Source: Circinella umbellata (Eukaryota > Mucoromycota > Mucoromycetes > Mucorales > Lichtheimiaceae). Taken from it: a stretch of 64,000 nt of DNA. The DNA lies in contig JAIWNF010000021.1 of the NCBI GenBank assembly GCA_025093555.1, positions 372,001 to 436,000 on the forward strand. The letters run 5' to 3'. Position 1 is the stretch's first letter. The number at the start of each line of letters is the position of its first letter. The position numbers and the translations under genes are program-made. Under the pieces are notes generated by a model, which made no database searches, was not told the DNA's origin, and saw only the letters and a list, made by a program, of their open reading frames with translations. Of this stretch, positions 21,755 to 31,531 are shown in pieces.

Positions 21755-21839
21755 AAAAATATTATTAAAATAGCAATAAAACATTATATTTATATTTATG
21801 TTGATACATAGTTAGATTTTTATTCAAAATAAAATTTTA

Positions 21840-23219
21840 TTATTCTTCCTGATCAGAATTAAAATCGAGCACTAAGCTTTTGATATATTCTCGTTTGATA
21901 TCTGCATCTGCAAAGTTTGCACGGAAGCCTCGTATTTCATTATTATCTTCTACTTCATCCTCTTCTTCTACGGTTGGATCAAACCACTCATCGGTGTCTC
22001 TATATTTCAGTAACATATTGTGTAATACTACACATGCATGGAACCATAAGACTGCTCGTGCTTGATCCTTCTTCTTACTCTTCCCTTTTCCAATTACAAT
22101 TCGTAAACCACGAAGGCTTTGAAAACGCCCTTTTAAAACACCAATAGCATGCTCTACTCGTACACGAGGTGATGATAAGCAAAAGTTAAAGGTTTTATTA
22201 TCAGGATGCTGTGCTCTTGGCTCTTTATATGGAGTAATAATCTCTTTGCATAATGGATAGCCTTTATCACCAAGTAAATATTCTTCGCCATCAAAATATC
22301 GTTGCGCATTTAGAGCAAGGTCACTATTGTTCCAGACACGAGTATCATGAGCCGAGCCAACAAAACCACAAGTAGCATACCGAATTCGGATATCAGGATC
22401 AACAACGACCATAGCTGCCAAAGAATACTCAGATTTTCTATTAAAAAAGTCTTCTTCATTATCAACAGGTGCATATGACAATACAATACCAGTTCCGTCA
22501 ACACAACCAATACAATTAGGAAATCCTGAAGAGCTTTGAATTGTTTCCTTGATATTGCGTTTTTCTGCAGGTGTTGGCCAATATACTTCGTCTGTTCGAT
22601 GCCGAAGAAGAGCAGTGATCACCCTGTTGACATATAAATCACCCGTACCAGCTCCAATTCCAAAATGTCTAGCAACTTGTCCAGCAGAAGCGCCATTGCC
22701 GTACATCCCAAAACGATAAAGAGCAACAATCAACTGCTCTCTAACAGGAGCTTGACATATGTAAGGGTTGCTTTGAAAGACTTGATCATTCTTGATCTTA
22801 TCCACAAGATCATAAAATGCCTCATAGGTCATACGAGCATCTTGTTTGAATTCTTTTTCTGGGAGATTGAATACAACGCTACTCATATAATTCGAAGTAG
22901 GGATCGTTCCCCAGCCCTTTGATTCTAAATATGTTGAACTTGCTACAGCAATATGAATCATTTGCGTGGGTGTTAAATCGAAAAGATCTTTATCATTATT
23001 GCTACAATAGCTGTAGTCCAAATCCATATTGATGTCTTGCTCATCAATGTCATCAAACATTTCATCGTCGTCCAACATGAAAGTTGAATCATTATTAAAT
23101 GGATTGCCTATATCAAGATCATCGTCATCATCATTGAATAAAAAATCACTGATAGCTTCAGCGACAATATAGTCTGCAGTCATATCAAGAATTTTTTTAC
23201 GGTCTGAAATGTTAGGCAT
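21840..23219 (-). CDS. Harbinger DDE transposase (HARBI1-like)
   Basis: A single-exon 459-residue frame with no lesion. The enzyme cuts and pastes the element. The DDE_4-type catalytic motifs are GCVDGTGI (first Asp), YLLGDKGYPL (second Asp) and VRVEHAIGVLKGRF (Glu), all present, with the family words FVGSAHDTRVW between them. The N-terminal ~90 residues are very acidic (NDDDDDLDIG, LDDDEMFDDIDEQD), followed by a helical region with GNGASAGQVARHFGIG, the usual helix-turn-helix-like segment. The C-terminus has an acidic tail. With the Myb-like partner 85 bases away and matching ends, this is a candidate active transposon. Confidence 0.92.
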   Translation of the reverse strand: MPNISDRKKILDMTADYIVAEAISDFLFNDDDDDLDIGNPFNNDSTFMLDDDEMFDDIDEQDINMDLDYSYCSNNDKDLFDLTPTQMIHIAVASSTYLESKGWGTIPTSNYMSSVVFNLPEKEFKQDARMTYEAFYDLVDKIKNDQVFQSNPYICQAPVREQLIVALYRFGMYGNGASAGQVARHFGIGAGTGDLYVNRVITALLRHRTDEVYWPTPAEKRNIKETIQSSSGFPNCIGCVDGTGIVLSYAPVDNEEDFFNRKSEYSLAAMVVVDPDIRIRYATCGFVGSAHDTRVWNNSDLALNAQRYFDGEEYLLGDKGYPLCKEIITPYKEPRAQHPDNKTFNFCLSSPRVRVEHAIGVLKGRFQSLRGLRIVIGKGKSKKKDQARAVLWFHACVVLHNMLLKYRDTDEWFDPTVEEEDEVEDNNEIRGFRANFADADIKREYIKSLVLDFNSDQEE

Positions 23220-26200
23220 AATAAAAAAGAGTTTTCAAATGAAGTAAAGCAAAGAAAAAACAAAGTATCAAGAAATCTTTATTATAATATTTTTATGCAA
23301 AAAGACATTTGTCCAAAAAGGGGTCTCAAAGTACTTCCTAGCGATTTCTTCTCTGATTGGCTACTTTCAGAATCCGCTGCGAATATCTGTTTGTGAATAT
23401 TTGCAAAAATTTTGATGCTTGAGACACCCTAATATGCTACTGTTAAATAAAAAGGTACTTGATAGAAAAAAGATGACTATATAGTGACAACAATTATAAA
23501 TACATAGTTTTAGAACCTTTGATCTATCTTTATGAGATACAGTAGTTTAGCTACCCATAATAATCAAATAAGATAAAATAGAAAAAGATATAGGTAAAAG
23601 AGTTGTTATTCTATTTTAAAAATAAAGATTCTCCACTTTTTTTATTTATAATAGTTTTACATCTTTCATCTTGATTAATTTGGATTTATAATAACCATTG
23701 GCCTCTTAAGTACTGCTGATATGTTATACTTATTATATATGTGATTAACTTGCTTTCTTTCTTTCTTTTTTTTACATATATCTTTTTATTATTTATACTT
23801 TAATAATTTTTTTAGTTCTATTATACATTATATATAGATATTTGTTATCTTTTTAGGTCACTGAAATTTCTTAATAAAACAATAAAAGTAATCCAAGGTT
23901 TTTTGGGCATTATTATATGCTCAATAGTCAACATAGTACTTGATACCTTTAATGGCTTTAACCATGGCATTAATATTATCCGACGGGATTTAAAATATTT
24001 TCAAATTTCGAATATTGACGCTTTAAGACAGAATGCACCATATACTCAAGAAAGCCGATTTTACCGTCGCCATATTTTTCCACGTATGAATACTCCTTGC
24101 CCATCATGTGGTGCATAAATGTGGATTGATGAACGACTGACAGCTTCCTCTTTAACAAACCCGCGTTTTGGTCTATGCTGCCTATCAGAAAAAATAAATT
24201 TGCCAATTCCACGGTCTCCACCCTAAGAACTATTGAATTTAATTACAAATCATGACCCCATCAATGCTCTATCTGTCCAGTTTCACACAAATATTCGTGC
24301 GTATAATTCACTATTTGCATTTGCTTCGGTTCGTGCTAATTATGTCCCTCAGTTGGCAAGCGGACGTGATGGTGTTTCAACATACTGCATCAATGGAACT
24401 TTATATCATTGCCTTGGCCCTTTACGAGCAACAGACCCAGCACAAGCATCTTTTTCACAAATTTACTTTTGTGATGAAACTGAACAAACAACAAGACGAC
24501 AAACAATGTTTACTGGTCTTGATGAGAACATTATACAGACAATTCAAACCTGGATTACTCAAAATAATCCATTTGCACGTACACTTCGCACTGCTTCTGA
24601 AGTTTATGCTAATCAAACAGTTGGAACCATACAAGTTGTCATCTGTGCTGCACCTGATATGGGTAGAAGATATGATGTTCCAGCTCATCCTGAGGTTGCC
24701 ACTATGGTTGTTGAAAATACTATGGATGGTTCTGTATTACGGTATGATGTTGTTATTCACGATCGTGAACATGGATTACAACAAGTCAGCTCACTACATC
24801 CTTCATACACACCTTTACATTACGTTTTGATGTTTCCTTATGGTGATAATGGATGGTACCTTAGTCTACGATCTGTTTCAACAGCAACTAATGATGATAC
24901 AAATGTTACACTTTTAAACTATTGCGCTTATATAATGATGATACGGCAAGAAGAAAGAGAAACATATCACAACCATTTTGGATGCTTATTTCAACAATTT
25001 CTGGTAAATAACTATATACATATTGAAACAGCACGTCTACAATTTATCACTACACATCAAGAAGATATATGAGCTGAAGTGTATAGTGGACTGGTCGATA
25101 ATGCTAATCCAAGGCAAATTGGTCGATCTGTTATTTTATCTTCTTCCTTTACCGGTGGTCCACGTTATATAAAACAAATGTTACAGGATGGCCTTGCAAT
25201 TGTATGCCAAAAAGGAACTCCTACTTCATTTATTACGTTTACCTGCAACCAATACTGGCCCAAAATTCAAGCTGAGCTTTCTCCAGGGAAAAAAGCTTCT
25301 GGTCGCCCAGATCTTTGCATGAGGGTTTTTCATATGAAAATGAAAGAGACGATCCATCATATCAAGGACTCACAAATATTTGGCAGAGTTATTGGATACT
25401 TGGCAACTACCGAGTTTCAAAAACGTGGACTTCCTCATACTCATATGATATGGATTTTAAATCCAGATGATCGACCTCATACCCCAACAGATTATGATCA
25501 ATTTGTTTCGGCAGAGCTTCCAGACCGCCAAGCACATCCTCAGTTATATAATACTGTTACAAGCTGTATGATTCATGGTCCATGTGGGCATCAAAAGCCT
25601 AATGCTGTATGTATGCAAGATGGCCAATGCAAGCAAAGATATCCAAAACAATTCAATGAAGAAACAAGAATGAATAATGATGGCTATCCTCTCTATAGAC
25701 AACGCTGTAATAATCATACACATATATTTCACCATTCTGGATTTGTAGCTGATAATCGACATGTTGTTCCTTATAATCTGTATCTCAGTCACCGTTATAA
25801 TGCTCATATCAATGTGGAAATATATACTTCAGCAAGAGCTGTTAAGTATCTATGCAAGTATATTACAAAAGGATCAGATAGAGCACAATTACAAGCAATC
25901 CGAACCACTGTAGCTACAACAGATAACAATAGTAACATAGCAACAGCCACTACAAATAATAGAGCAACAACTACAGCTTTTTCTTCTACATCTACTACTA
26001 CTACTACTACTACTACTACAATCAACAATATCAATAATACAACATCTGCTACTACAGCCAATACCACCAGTGAAACTATGGAAATAGATCGTATAGCAAG
26101 CAACAACAACAACAATACTGAACAACCAGCTATTAATGAAGTGACCCAGTATCAAAATGTACGTTATATAGGTCCATGTGAAGCTGTATGGCGAACACTG

Positions 26201-26819
26201 GAGGTTTTAGTTCACATGCATCATTCAACAGTAATTCGTCTTAATTTGCATTTACCAAATGATCAAATTGTCTATTTTCGTGGCGATATGGATGAACAAG
26301 AATTAGATAGAGCAAGAGAGGCTGCAAGAGGAACAAAACTTTTAGCTTTCTTTCAATTATGTATAAATGATAATCAAGCGCGTCAATATTGTTATCATGA
26401 AATACCGGCGCATTATACTTGGAACTTATCATCTCGAACTTGGAACCCTAGAACAAATCCACCCATAGCTAACATGGTGAGCAGAATATGTAGCATATTA
26501 TTATCAAATATGCAATTGTTTTTTTTATGGCTCTTACTGCTATCTGTTCCAGGTCCAAGAAGTTTCAATAAACTAAAGACTTTCAATGACATAACATATG
26601 ATACTTTTGAACAAGCCGCTCTTGCCCAGGGACTATTAGAATCTGATGATGAATGGGATCATTGTCTGTAAGAGGCATGTCAATTTGCACCAGTACCTTC
26701 AATGATTCGCTCACTGTTTGTATATATTCTTATAAATTGCATGCCTGCAAATCCATTGACACTTTCGAACAAGTACCATGAACGAATGTCAGATGATTAT
26801 TTTTTCAATTACATGCCAA

Positions 26820-28600
26820 TATGCGAAATAATCAATATGAACTTACTGAACAAGAGTATGAGCAGCTATATCAACGCACTTTAGGCGATATTGAATTTCA
26901 GCTTCAAGCTACTGGTCACCATCCCACTGAATTTCCAACATTACCTCAGCAGTTCATATTGCAATTCAATGCCCCTCCTCATGGCATAGATGTGTTAGCA
27001 AGAGTGGAAAAGAAGATTATAATTCTGAAGAACAACAACAATTACTTAACAACATGCTTTCAACATTAAACACTGAACAACACCATGCCTTTGACACTAT
27101 CATCAATTCTTTAAATAAAGAGCCTGATGACCCAACCGCATGATTGTTTTTTGTAAATGGTCCTAGTGGTACTGGAAAATTTTTATTATTCAAAGCACTT
27201 TTAGCTCAAGTTCGTTCACAAGATAATATAACTCTACCAGTTGCAACGTCTGGAATAGCTGCTATTCTATTACCAGGTATTTCTATTTTTTTATTATTAT
27301 ATTATTACATCACAAAAATTATAGTTGGAAAGTTTCATTTTACTAACAATAAAACCAATGCTCTATTAAAATAGGAGGCAGAACTGCACATAGCCGATTC
27401 AAAATTCCGCTTAATGCTGATGATTCAACAACATGTACACTACCACTGACTGGACCATATGCCCACATTATTCAAGAAACAAAGCTCATTATTTGGGATG
27501 AAGCAGTTATGTGTGGCAAATATAATTTTCATGCAGTTGATCATGCATTACGAGATATCATGGGTGCTGTAGATGAAAGACTGCAAGATGTTCCATTTGG
27601 CTCTAAAGCAGTTGTCTTTGGTGGTGACTTCCGACAAATTCTTCCAGTTATCAGAAAGGGAACTAGATCAGAAGTCGTTGGACAATCTATTAGACAGGCT
27701 ACATTTTGGGACCAAATTCAAGTTTTGCATCTAACACAAAACATGTGTATTCGTAACTTGGGCCCTGAAGCTACAGCATTTGCTCAAAAGCTACTGTCAA
27801 TTGGAAATAGTGACCATCCATATAACGAAACAGTAGAAATTCCAGAAGAATGGCTTATGGACTCTAATGATGTTACTGCATTAATAGATATGGTGTATCC
27901 ATTAATTCGCTCTCCTGAATCCCATTCAACTCATTATGACGGTCGTGCAATTTTGGCACCAAAAAATATTAATGTTGACGATATCAATGATTTGGCATAT
28001 AGTATATTTCCAGGTGAAGGCCGCTCATATATTTCTAATAATAAAATTATTGATAGTGATGATCCTGAAGGTGCATCTGCTACCTACCCGTTGAATTTTT
28101 ATATAGTATTGCTACAAGTGCAGTACCAAAACATGTTACAACTCAAGATCGGGATGCCTATTATACTTTTGCGAAATCTTGACCCTGATAGAGGATTATG
28201 TAATGGTACTAAATTATTTGTTACCGCCCTACATGACCATATTATTGGAGTAAGGAGAATTGATCAAGGATATGGCGGTGATGAATATTTTTTACCAAGA
28301 ATAATCAACATGTGTACTACAGAAGGCGAATATCCTTTTATTTTGTGCCGTCGTCAGTTTCCTGTACGAGCTGCCTTTGCAATGACTAGTAATAAAACAC
28401 AAGGACAGACATTATCAACTGTTGGTATATATTTGGATGAACCTGTTTTTGCCCATAGTCAACTGTATGTTGCTCTTTCCAGGGCTACCAATTCCGCAAA
28501 CATTAAAGTTGCATTAAATCTTTCCAACCAAAAAGACAATACTATTCCAAAAACTAATAATGTAGTCTATCGTGAAGCTCTTCTACCATCGGTGACATAA
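26820..28600 (+). pseudogene. Helitron PIF1-like helicase domain
   Basis: The Walker A region reads NGPSGTGKFLLF (~27155-27190), with Phe where the family has Thr after GK. Walker B is IIWDEAV (~27488-27508). A 98-base intron at 27277-27374 joins LLPG to GRTAHSRFKIP in frame. The C-terminal helicase motifs are ASMTSNKTQGQTL-like (here AMTSNKTQGQTL, ~28380) and YVALSRATN (~28466), with a TAA at 28598-28600. Upstream, a frame change near 27045 and a TGA at ~27140 (just before LFFVNGP, where Arg is usual) break the link to Rep. The Walker A change and the stops make this copy unable to work on its own. Confidence 0.8.
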
Positions 28601-28634
28601 ATATCTCTATTTATGATATATTGTATTACTGTTA

Positions 28635-29640
28635 TAGTGCATTTCACTTGTAATCGCCAATAATTTCCACTGGTTTCTAGAGGCTTCAGCTTCACACTAA
28701 ATCAATATTTTCTAAATCCACACTTTAATTATTATTTTTAAGCTTATTATAAACAGTTATTAAAGTTTAGAAAGTTATAAAAATGTTTTAAAAAAAAGCT
28801 GAAGCTTGTCAAAGTTGGTCGGTCATAGCCCATTTCTGACCATTTTGGCTGGGCAAGAGACAAAATTGAAAGATGAAAACTACATCGAAGTTCTTAAGCA
28901 TAGGTGGAGCAAATCACGTGATATGAGTAGTAGGTGAAAATCTTAGAATGCACTGTATCACAGTATCACAATATTGGAATCTAAGGCCATTATATAAAGA
29001 TAAGAAACTATGGAAAAGAATTTTTAGTTTACTAAAATTATACATATATTTGATAAAGTTTACTGCATTTAATATTAATGCTTAAACAAATTGACTGTAC
29101 TATGCTATATTCCTCACATGTATAAGCTTCTTCTTATTACAGTAGTGTACTGTAGTTATTTTTGCTATTACTTAAAAAGAAATAAGAAAATAGAGAGCTC
29201 TAAATTCTAAGTGCTAATATTAATTGCATAATTAATTCTGCAAAGAATTAAATACTAAAGGCAATGTAATACTAGGTACATAGACAAGTTTCTTGATTTT
29301 GGTTTATGCAAAACACAAGAAAAAATGTAAAATAGGGAGGGAGTCCTCAGTTTTAAGTTTTAAGCTATGATATAAGACTATTGAGTAATGTAATGTATCT
29401 ATCTGCTTAAATTTACAAATACATATTAGTGTTTTATCAGAACATAATCATACCATAAGCATACAAAAGAAGTAGTAAAACTTATTAAAAGTTTTAGTAT
29501 AGAACACAACTTTATGGCACAAAAACAACTATATGTAAAGGTAACAACTGTCACACAAATCACCAAATAAAGAAGCGGATTTTAAAATTGAAAAATTGAA
29601 ATAAAATAAATTATTGGGTGATTACAAGTGAAATGCACCA
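28635..29640. mobile_element. TA-target MITE, second family
   Basis: Left end TAGTGCATTTCACTTGTAAT and right end, inverted, TGGTGCATTTCACTTGTAAT, with similarity continuing to about 35 bases (CCAATAATT). TA flanks it at 28633-28634 and 29641-29642. It is 1006 bp with no coding frame; contents are AT-rich apart from a central part with ordinary base use. The outermost GTGCATT is shared with the other TA-target family, but the rest of the terminal repeat differs. Confidence 0.75.
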
Positions 29641-29642
29641 TA

Positions 29643-29885
29643 TATAAATATCTTTACTTCCATTACTATTATAATTATTATTACCAATATCAATATCATT
29701 ACGTATTTTTATTTTTATTATTATTCTTACTTTTTGCTATTTTCAGTATTATATTAGTATCATTATTAATATTATTATCAATCTAATAAAATTATATTAC
29801 TATGTATCAATTTTATAATCATCATTATTACTATTATATTGTTTTCCTATTTATATATTTATTAACTCAAAACATATTATACAGC
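29643..29885. other. AT-rich spacer
   Basis: Strongly AT-rich, dominated by ATT/TTA-type trinucleotide runs. No gene seen. It may hold the displaced 3' end of the Helitron. Confidence 0.4.
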
Positions 29886-30010
29886 ATTGGGCCCACTCCA
29901 GACTGGCGCGAAGCGCCGTTGGGGGTCAAGGGGGAACCCCTTGCAACGACGTCGTTAAATGACCCGGAGCGAAGCATAGGGGCTCATTTAGTCGAGCGAA
30001 GCAAGACAGT
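29886..30010. repeat. GC-rich hairpin cluster with three GCGAAGC words
   Basis: This ~125-base island differs sharply from its surroundings. It contains GGCGCGAAGCGCC (29905-29917, stem with GAA loop), a CAAGGGG/CCCCTTG hairpin around GAA (29928-29945) and two further GCGAAGC words near 29971 and 29996. GCGAAGC DNA is known to form unusually stable mini-hairpins. Similar GC clusters occur in organelle genomes, so a nuclear copy of mitochondrial DNA is possible, as is a transposon terminus. Origin not determined. Confidence 0.6.
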
Positions 30011-30526
30011 ATGGCTATAGAATTAAAAAAAGAAAGTGAAGTATCATGGTGTCATAAAGAGCTTGAGTGTTTACAAATGAGATGATGCACAAAAGTTTTG
30101 ATAAAGAAGAAAAAAAATCTTTTTGGAAGGGAATTATTGTATCCAACACATATTATTCATAAAGATAATTATTTGTCATTCTAATTATTAAAATATAGCA
30201 TATCTTTAATTATGCTTTGCTGACATTTCGTGTATTTCCCTATTTGGACCATGATCTATAAGAACACAGAAGTCCATCTTCTATAATGATATAAGATAAC
30301 AGCTGCATAGTTATATCATATCGTCAACTGCTCAAAGTCTAATCTTAATATCATTAATCTTATATTCATAATTCACACGGCCATGACAAAGATAAATCTG
30401 ATGTATACACATATCAATATATCCCACTGATAATAAGATTTATATAAATAGAGATAATATTTTATTTTAATAAACTTCAGTTCAATTATTGTTCTTTTGG
30501 ATCTCGTTGACTTTTTAATGTCTCTT
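30011..30526. other. Spacer, no gene seen
   Basis: AT-rich, without coding frames, terminal repeats or simple repeats of note. Confidence 0.4.
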
Positions 30527-30722
30527 TTATTTCATTAAATTTCTATTGATATAACACCGTGGATGGGCCATCATTGCCAAGCAGAGTACAATTATGGCTT
30601 TCTTTTGTGAATCGAATAGTGTTAAGTGATTATTTTGTTTCCATTTGTCTTTGATATATTTTACTAAAATTTCTGTGTCCCACATAGACAAATCGGCTTC
30701 AGTTGGTGTTCTTATTTCTTGG
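30527..30722 (-). pseudogene. Short open fragment, possibly from a tyrosine recombinase
   Basis: About 64 codons are open on the minus strand between a TGA (~30723) and TAA (30529-30527). The text includes TEADLSMWDTEILVKYI, then KKAIIVLCLAMMAHPR. The pattern of a W-rich helix followed by a hydrophobic helix ending in M-x-x-R resembles the start of the catalytic part of DIRS/Crypton-type tyrosine recombinases that I recall from fungi. No catalytic tetrad is present in so short a piece. It could equally be chance or part of another element. Confidence 0.25.
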
Positions 30723-30739
30723 TGTCATTTCGCTTTAAA

Positions 30740-31021
30740 GAATTGTACTGTTGACGAAGCGAAGTCAAAAAGTGTGGTACACCCACCCTGATATAAAACC
30801 ATATACAAAAAATATTTTAATTAAAATACATACGTATATATATTATCTCAGCCCAAAAACCACATTTTGTTAAAAAAATTAATTGTATAACACGCCTTTG
30901 AAGGTATAAGGGAAAGCAGGATAGACAATTTTTGTTATATTTATATTATTAACTGAAAATAAAGCGCGGCTATTGGAGCCTGTACCACATTTTTGACTTC
31001 GCTTCGTCAACAGTACAATTC
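30740..31021. mobile_element. Small MITE with ~42-bp terminal inverted repeats
   Basis: GAATTGTACTGTTGACGAAG starts the left repeat (30740-30782). The right repeat (30982-31021) is its inverse, with one extra G in the left copy. Within each repeat TTGAC-GAAGCGAA-GTCAA is a smaller hairpin. The element is 282 bp and non-coding. A target duplication was not found. Confidence 0.65.
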
Positions 31022-31111
31022 CCATTTGTTTATGGTAAGCTAATATATATATCATAGTGAGGATAATAGTGAATGGACTACTACTATTAATAGTAGTATT
31101 AGGGATCCTCA

Positions 31112-31215
31112 TGAGAACCGAAGAACCGGAACCGAACCGGAACCGAACCGAGAAAAGTCGAGACGGTTCTATGGAAGGAACCGACCGGAACCGACTCGGT
31201 TCTACATGGAAAGAA
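31112..31215. repeat. Subterminal GAACCG hexamer array, left
   Basis: Repeated GAACCG/ACCGAA words with a few CGGTTC inversions, starting directly after the terminal repeat. Same kind of organisation as the CATCCG arrays of the hAT at 7345, with another hexamer. Confidence 0.85.
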
Positions 31216-31531
31216 CCGAGAACCGACATTATAATTTAGTAGATGTGTGAGCCCTGACATTATGGTTGAGAAAACATTAATTGCAAAAATAAAACATAAT
31301 TATAAATAGCGTGGAATTCTTTTATATAAAGTGTAAGCTGTTAAATAAGAGAAGCGTACGGATTTTATTGAATATGTATTGGAAAAAAAAGTATAGCAAT
31401 AATAGTCAAGATAATAGTAATGGAAAGAATAATAGTAATAAAAAGAATAATAATAATAAAAAGAATAATAATAATAAAAGAAAGGGAAAGAGCAATGAAA
31501 AATAGTATAATAAAAAGAGGTAGAAGAAGTG

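Larger units (their letters stand above)
20421..23430. mobile_element. PIF/Harbinger transposon, apparently intact
   Basis: The ends AGGGTGTCTCAAGCATC are inverted copies with about 34 of 35 bases matching further in (TTTTTGCAAATATT). A 3-bp duplication AAT flanks them (20418-20420 and 23431-23433). The element carries the two genes expected of the superfamily, a Myb/SANT-like DNA-binding protein on the plus strand and a DDE transposase on the minus strand, tail to tail. Both frames are open, so this copy may be autonomous. At 3010 bp it is normal in size. Confidence 0.9.
20021..24040. mobile_element. TA-target element inserted in the Helitron and itself split by Harbinger
   Basis: Left end CGGTGCATTCTGTCTTAAAC (20021) and right end GACGCTTTAAGACAGAATGC then ACCA (to 24040), with TA on both sides (20019-20020, 24041-24042). 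Removing it with one TA joins the Helitron frame FGYNIC to YTQESRF. About 390 bases on the left and 610 on the right remain once the Harbinger element is removed, so the original was a ~1-kb non-coding MITE. Its right 180 bases resemble 1330-1496. Confidence 0.8.
19109..26671 (+). pseudogene. Helitron N-terminal and HUH Rep domain
   Basis: The first exon starts at ATG 19109 (MNHKQQ). After an intron at about 19127-19210 comes a zinc knuckle, CMCGSTTHLNCNNRDCPLN, and a second, CPNCDSTAHSN, in the next exon (from ~19466). The N domain runs ~19697-20018, is cut by the insertion and continues in the same frame from 24043 (YTQESRFYRRHIFP). Rep motifs are FITFTCNQYWP, the HUH motif GLPHTHMIW (~25427-25450) and the Tyr motif KYLCKYITKG (~25840-25870). 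After this a Thr/Asn-rich tract from an ACT-type repeat has expanded the protein. In-frame stops lie at about 19817 and 19897 (both TGA), 24116-24118 (TAA), 24223-24225 (TAA), 25070-25072 (TGA) and 26669-26671 (TAA). Confidence 0.8.
19109..28600 (+). mobile_element. Helitron (RepHel type), degenerate, with nested insertions
   Basis: The region carries the parts of a Helitron protein in order: N-terminal zinc-binding exons, the Helitron N domain, an HUH replication initiator and a PIF1-like helicase. All are on the plus strand and separated by introns and lesions. The element at 20021-24040 is inserted between codons of the N-terminal region. Helitrons move by rolling-circle replication and leave no target duplication. 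Their 5' TC and 3' hairpin-CTRR ends could not be placed, so the limits given are those of the coding parts. The MITE at 28635 is inserted about 35 bases after the stop. Confidence 0.85.

Noticed and set aside
25804..26155. Minus-strand frames rich in Val/Leu/Cys opposite the Helitron
   Set aside because: They arise from the ACT/AGT simple repeat in antisense.
31311..31505. 64-codon Asn/Lys-rich frame at the hAT left end
   Set aside because: AAT/AAG repeat text in the 3' flank of the transposase gene; no evidence of coding.
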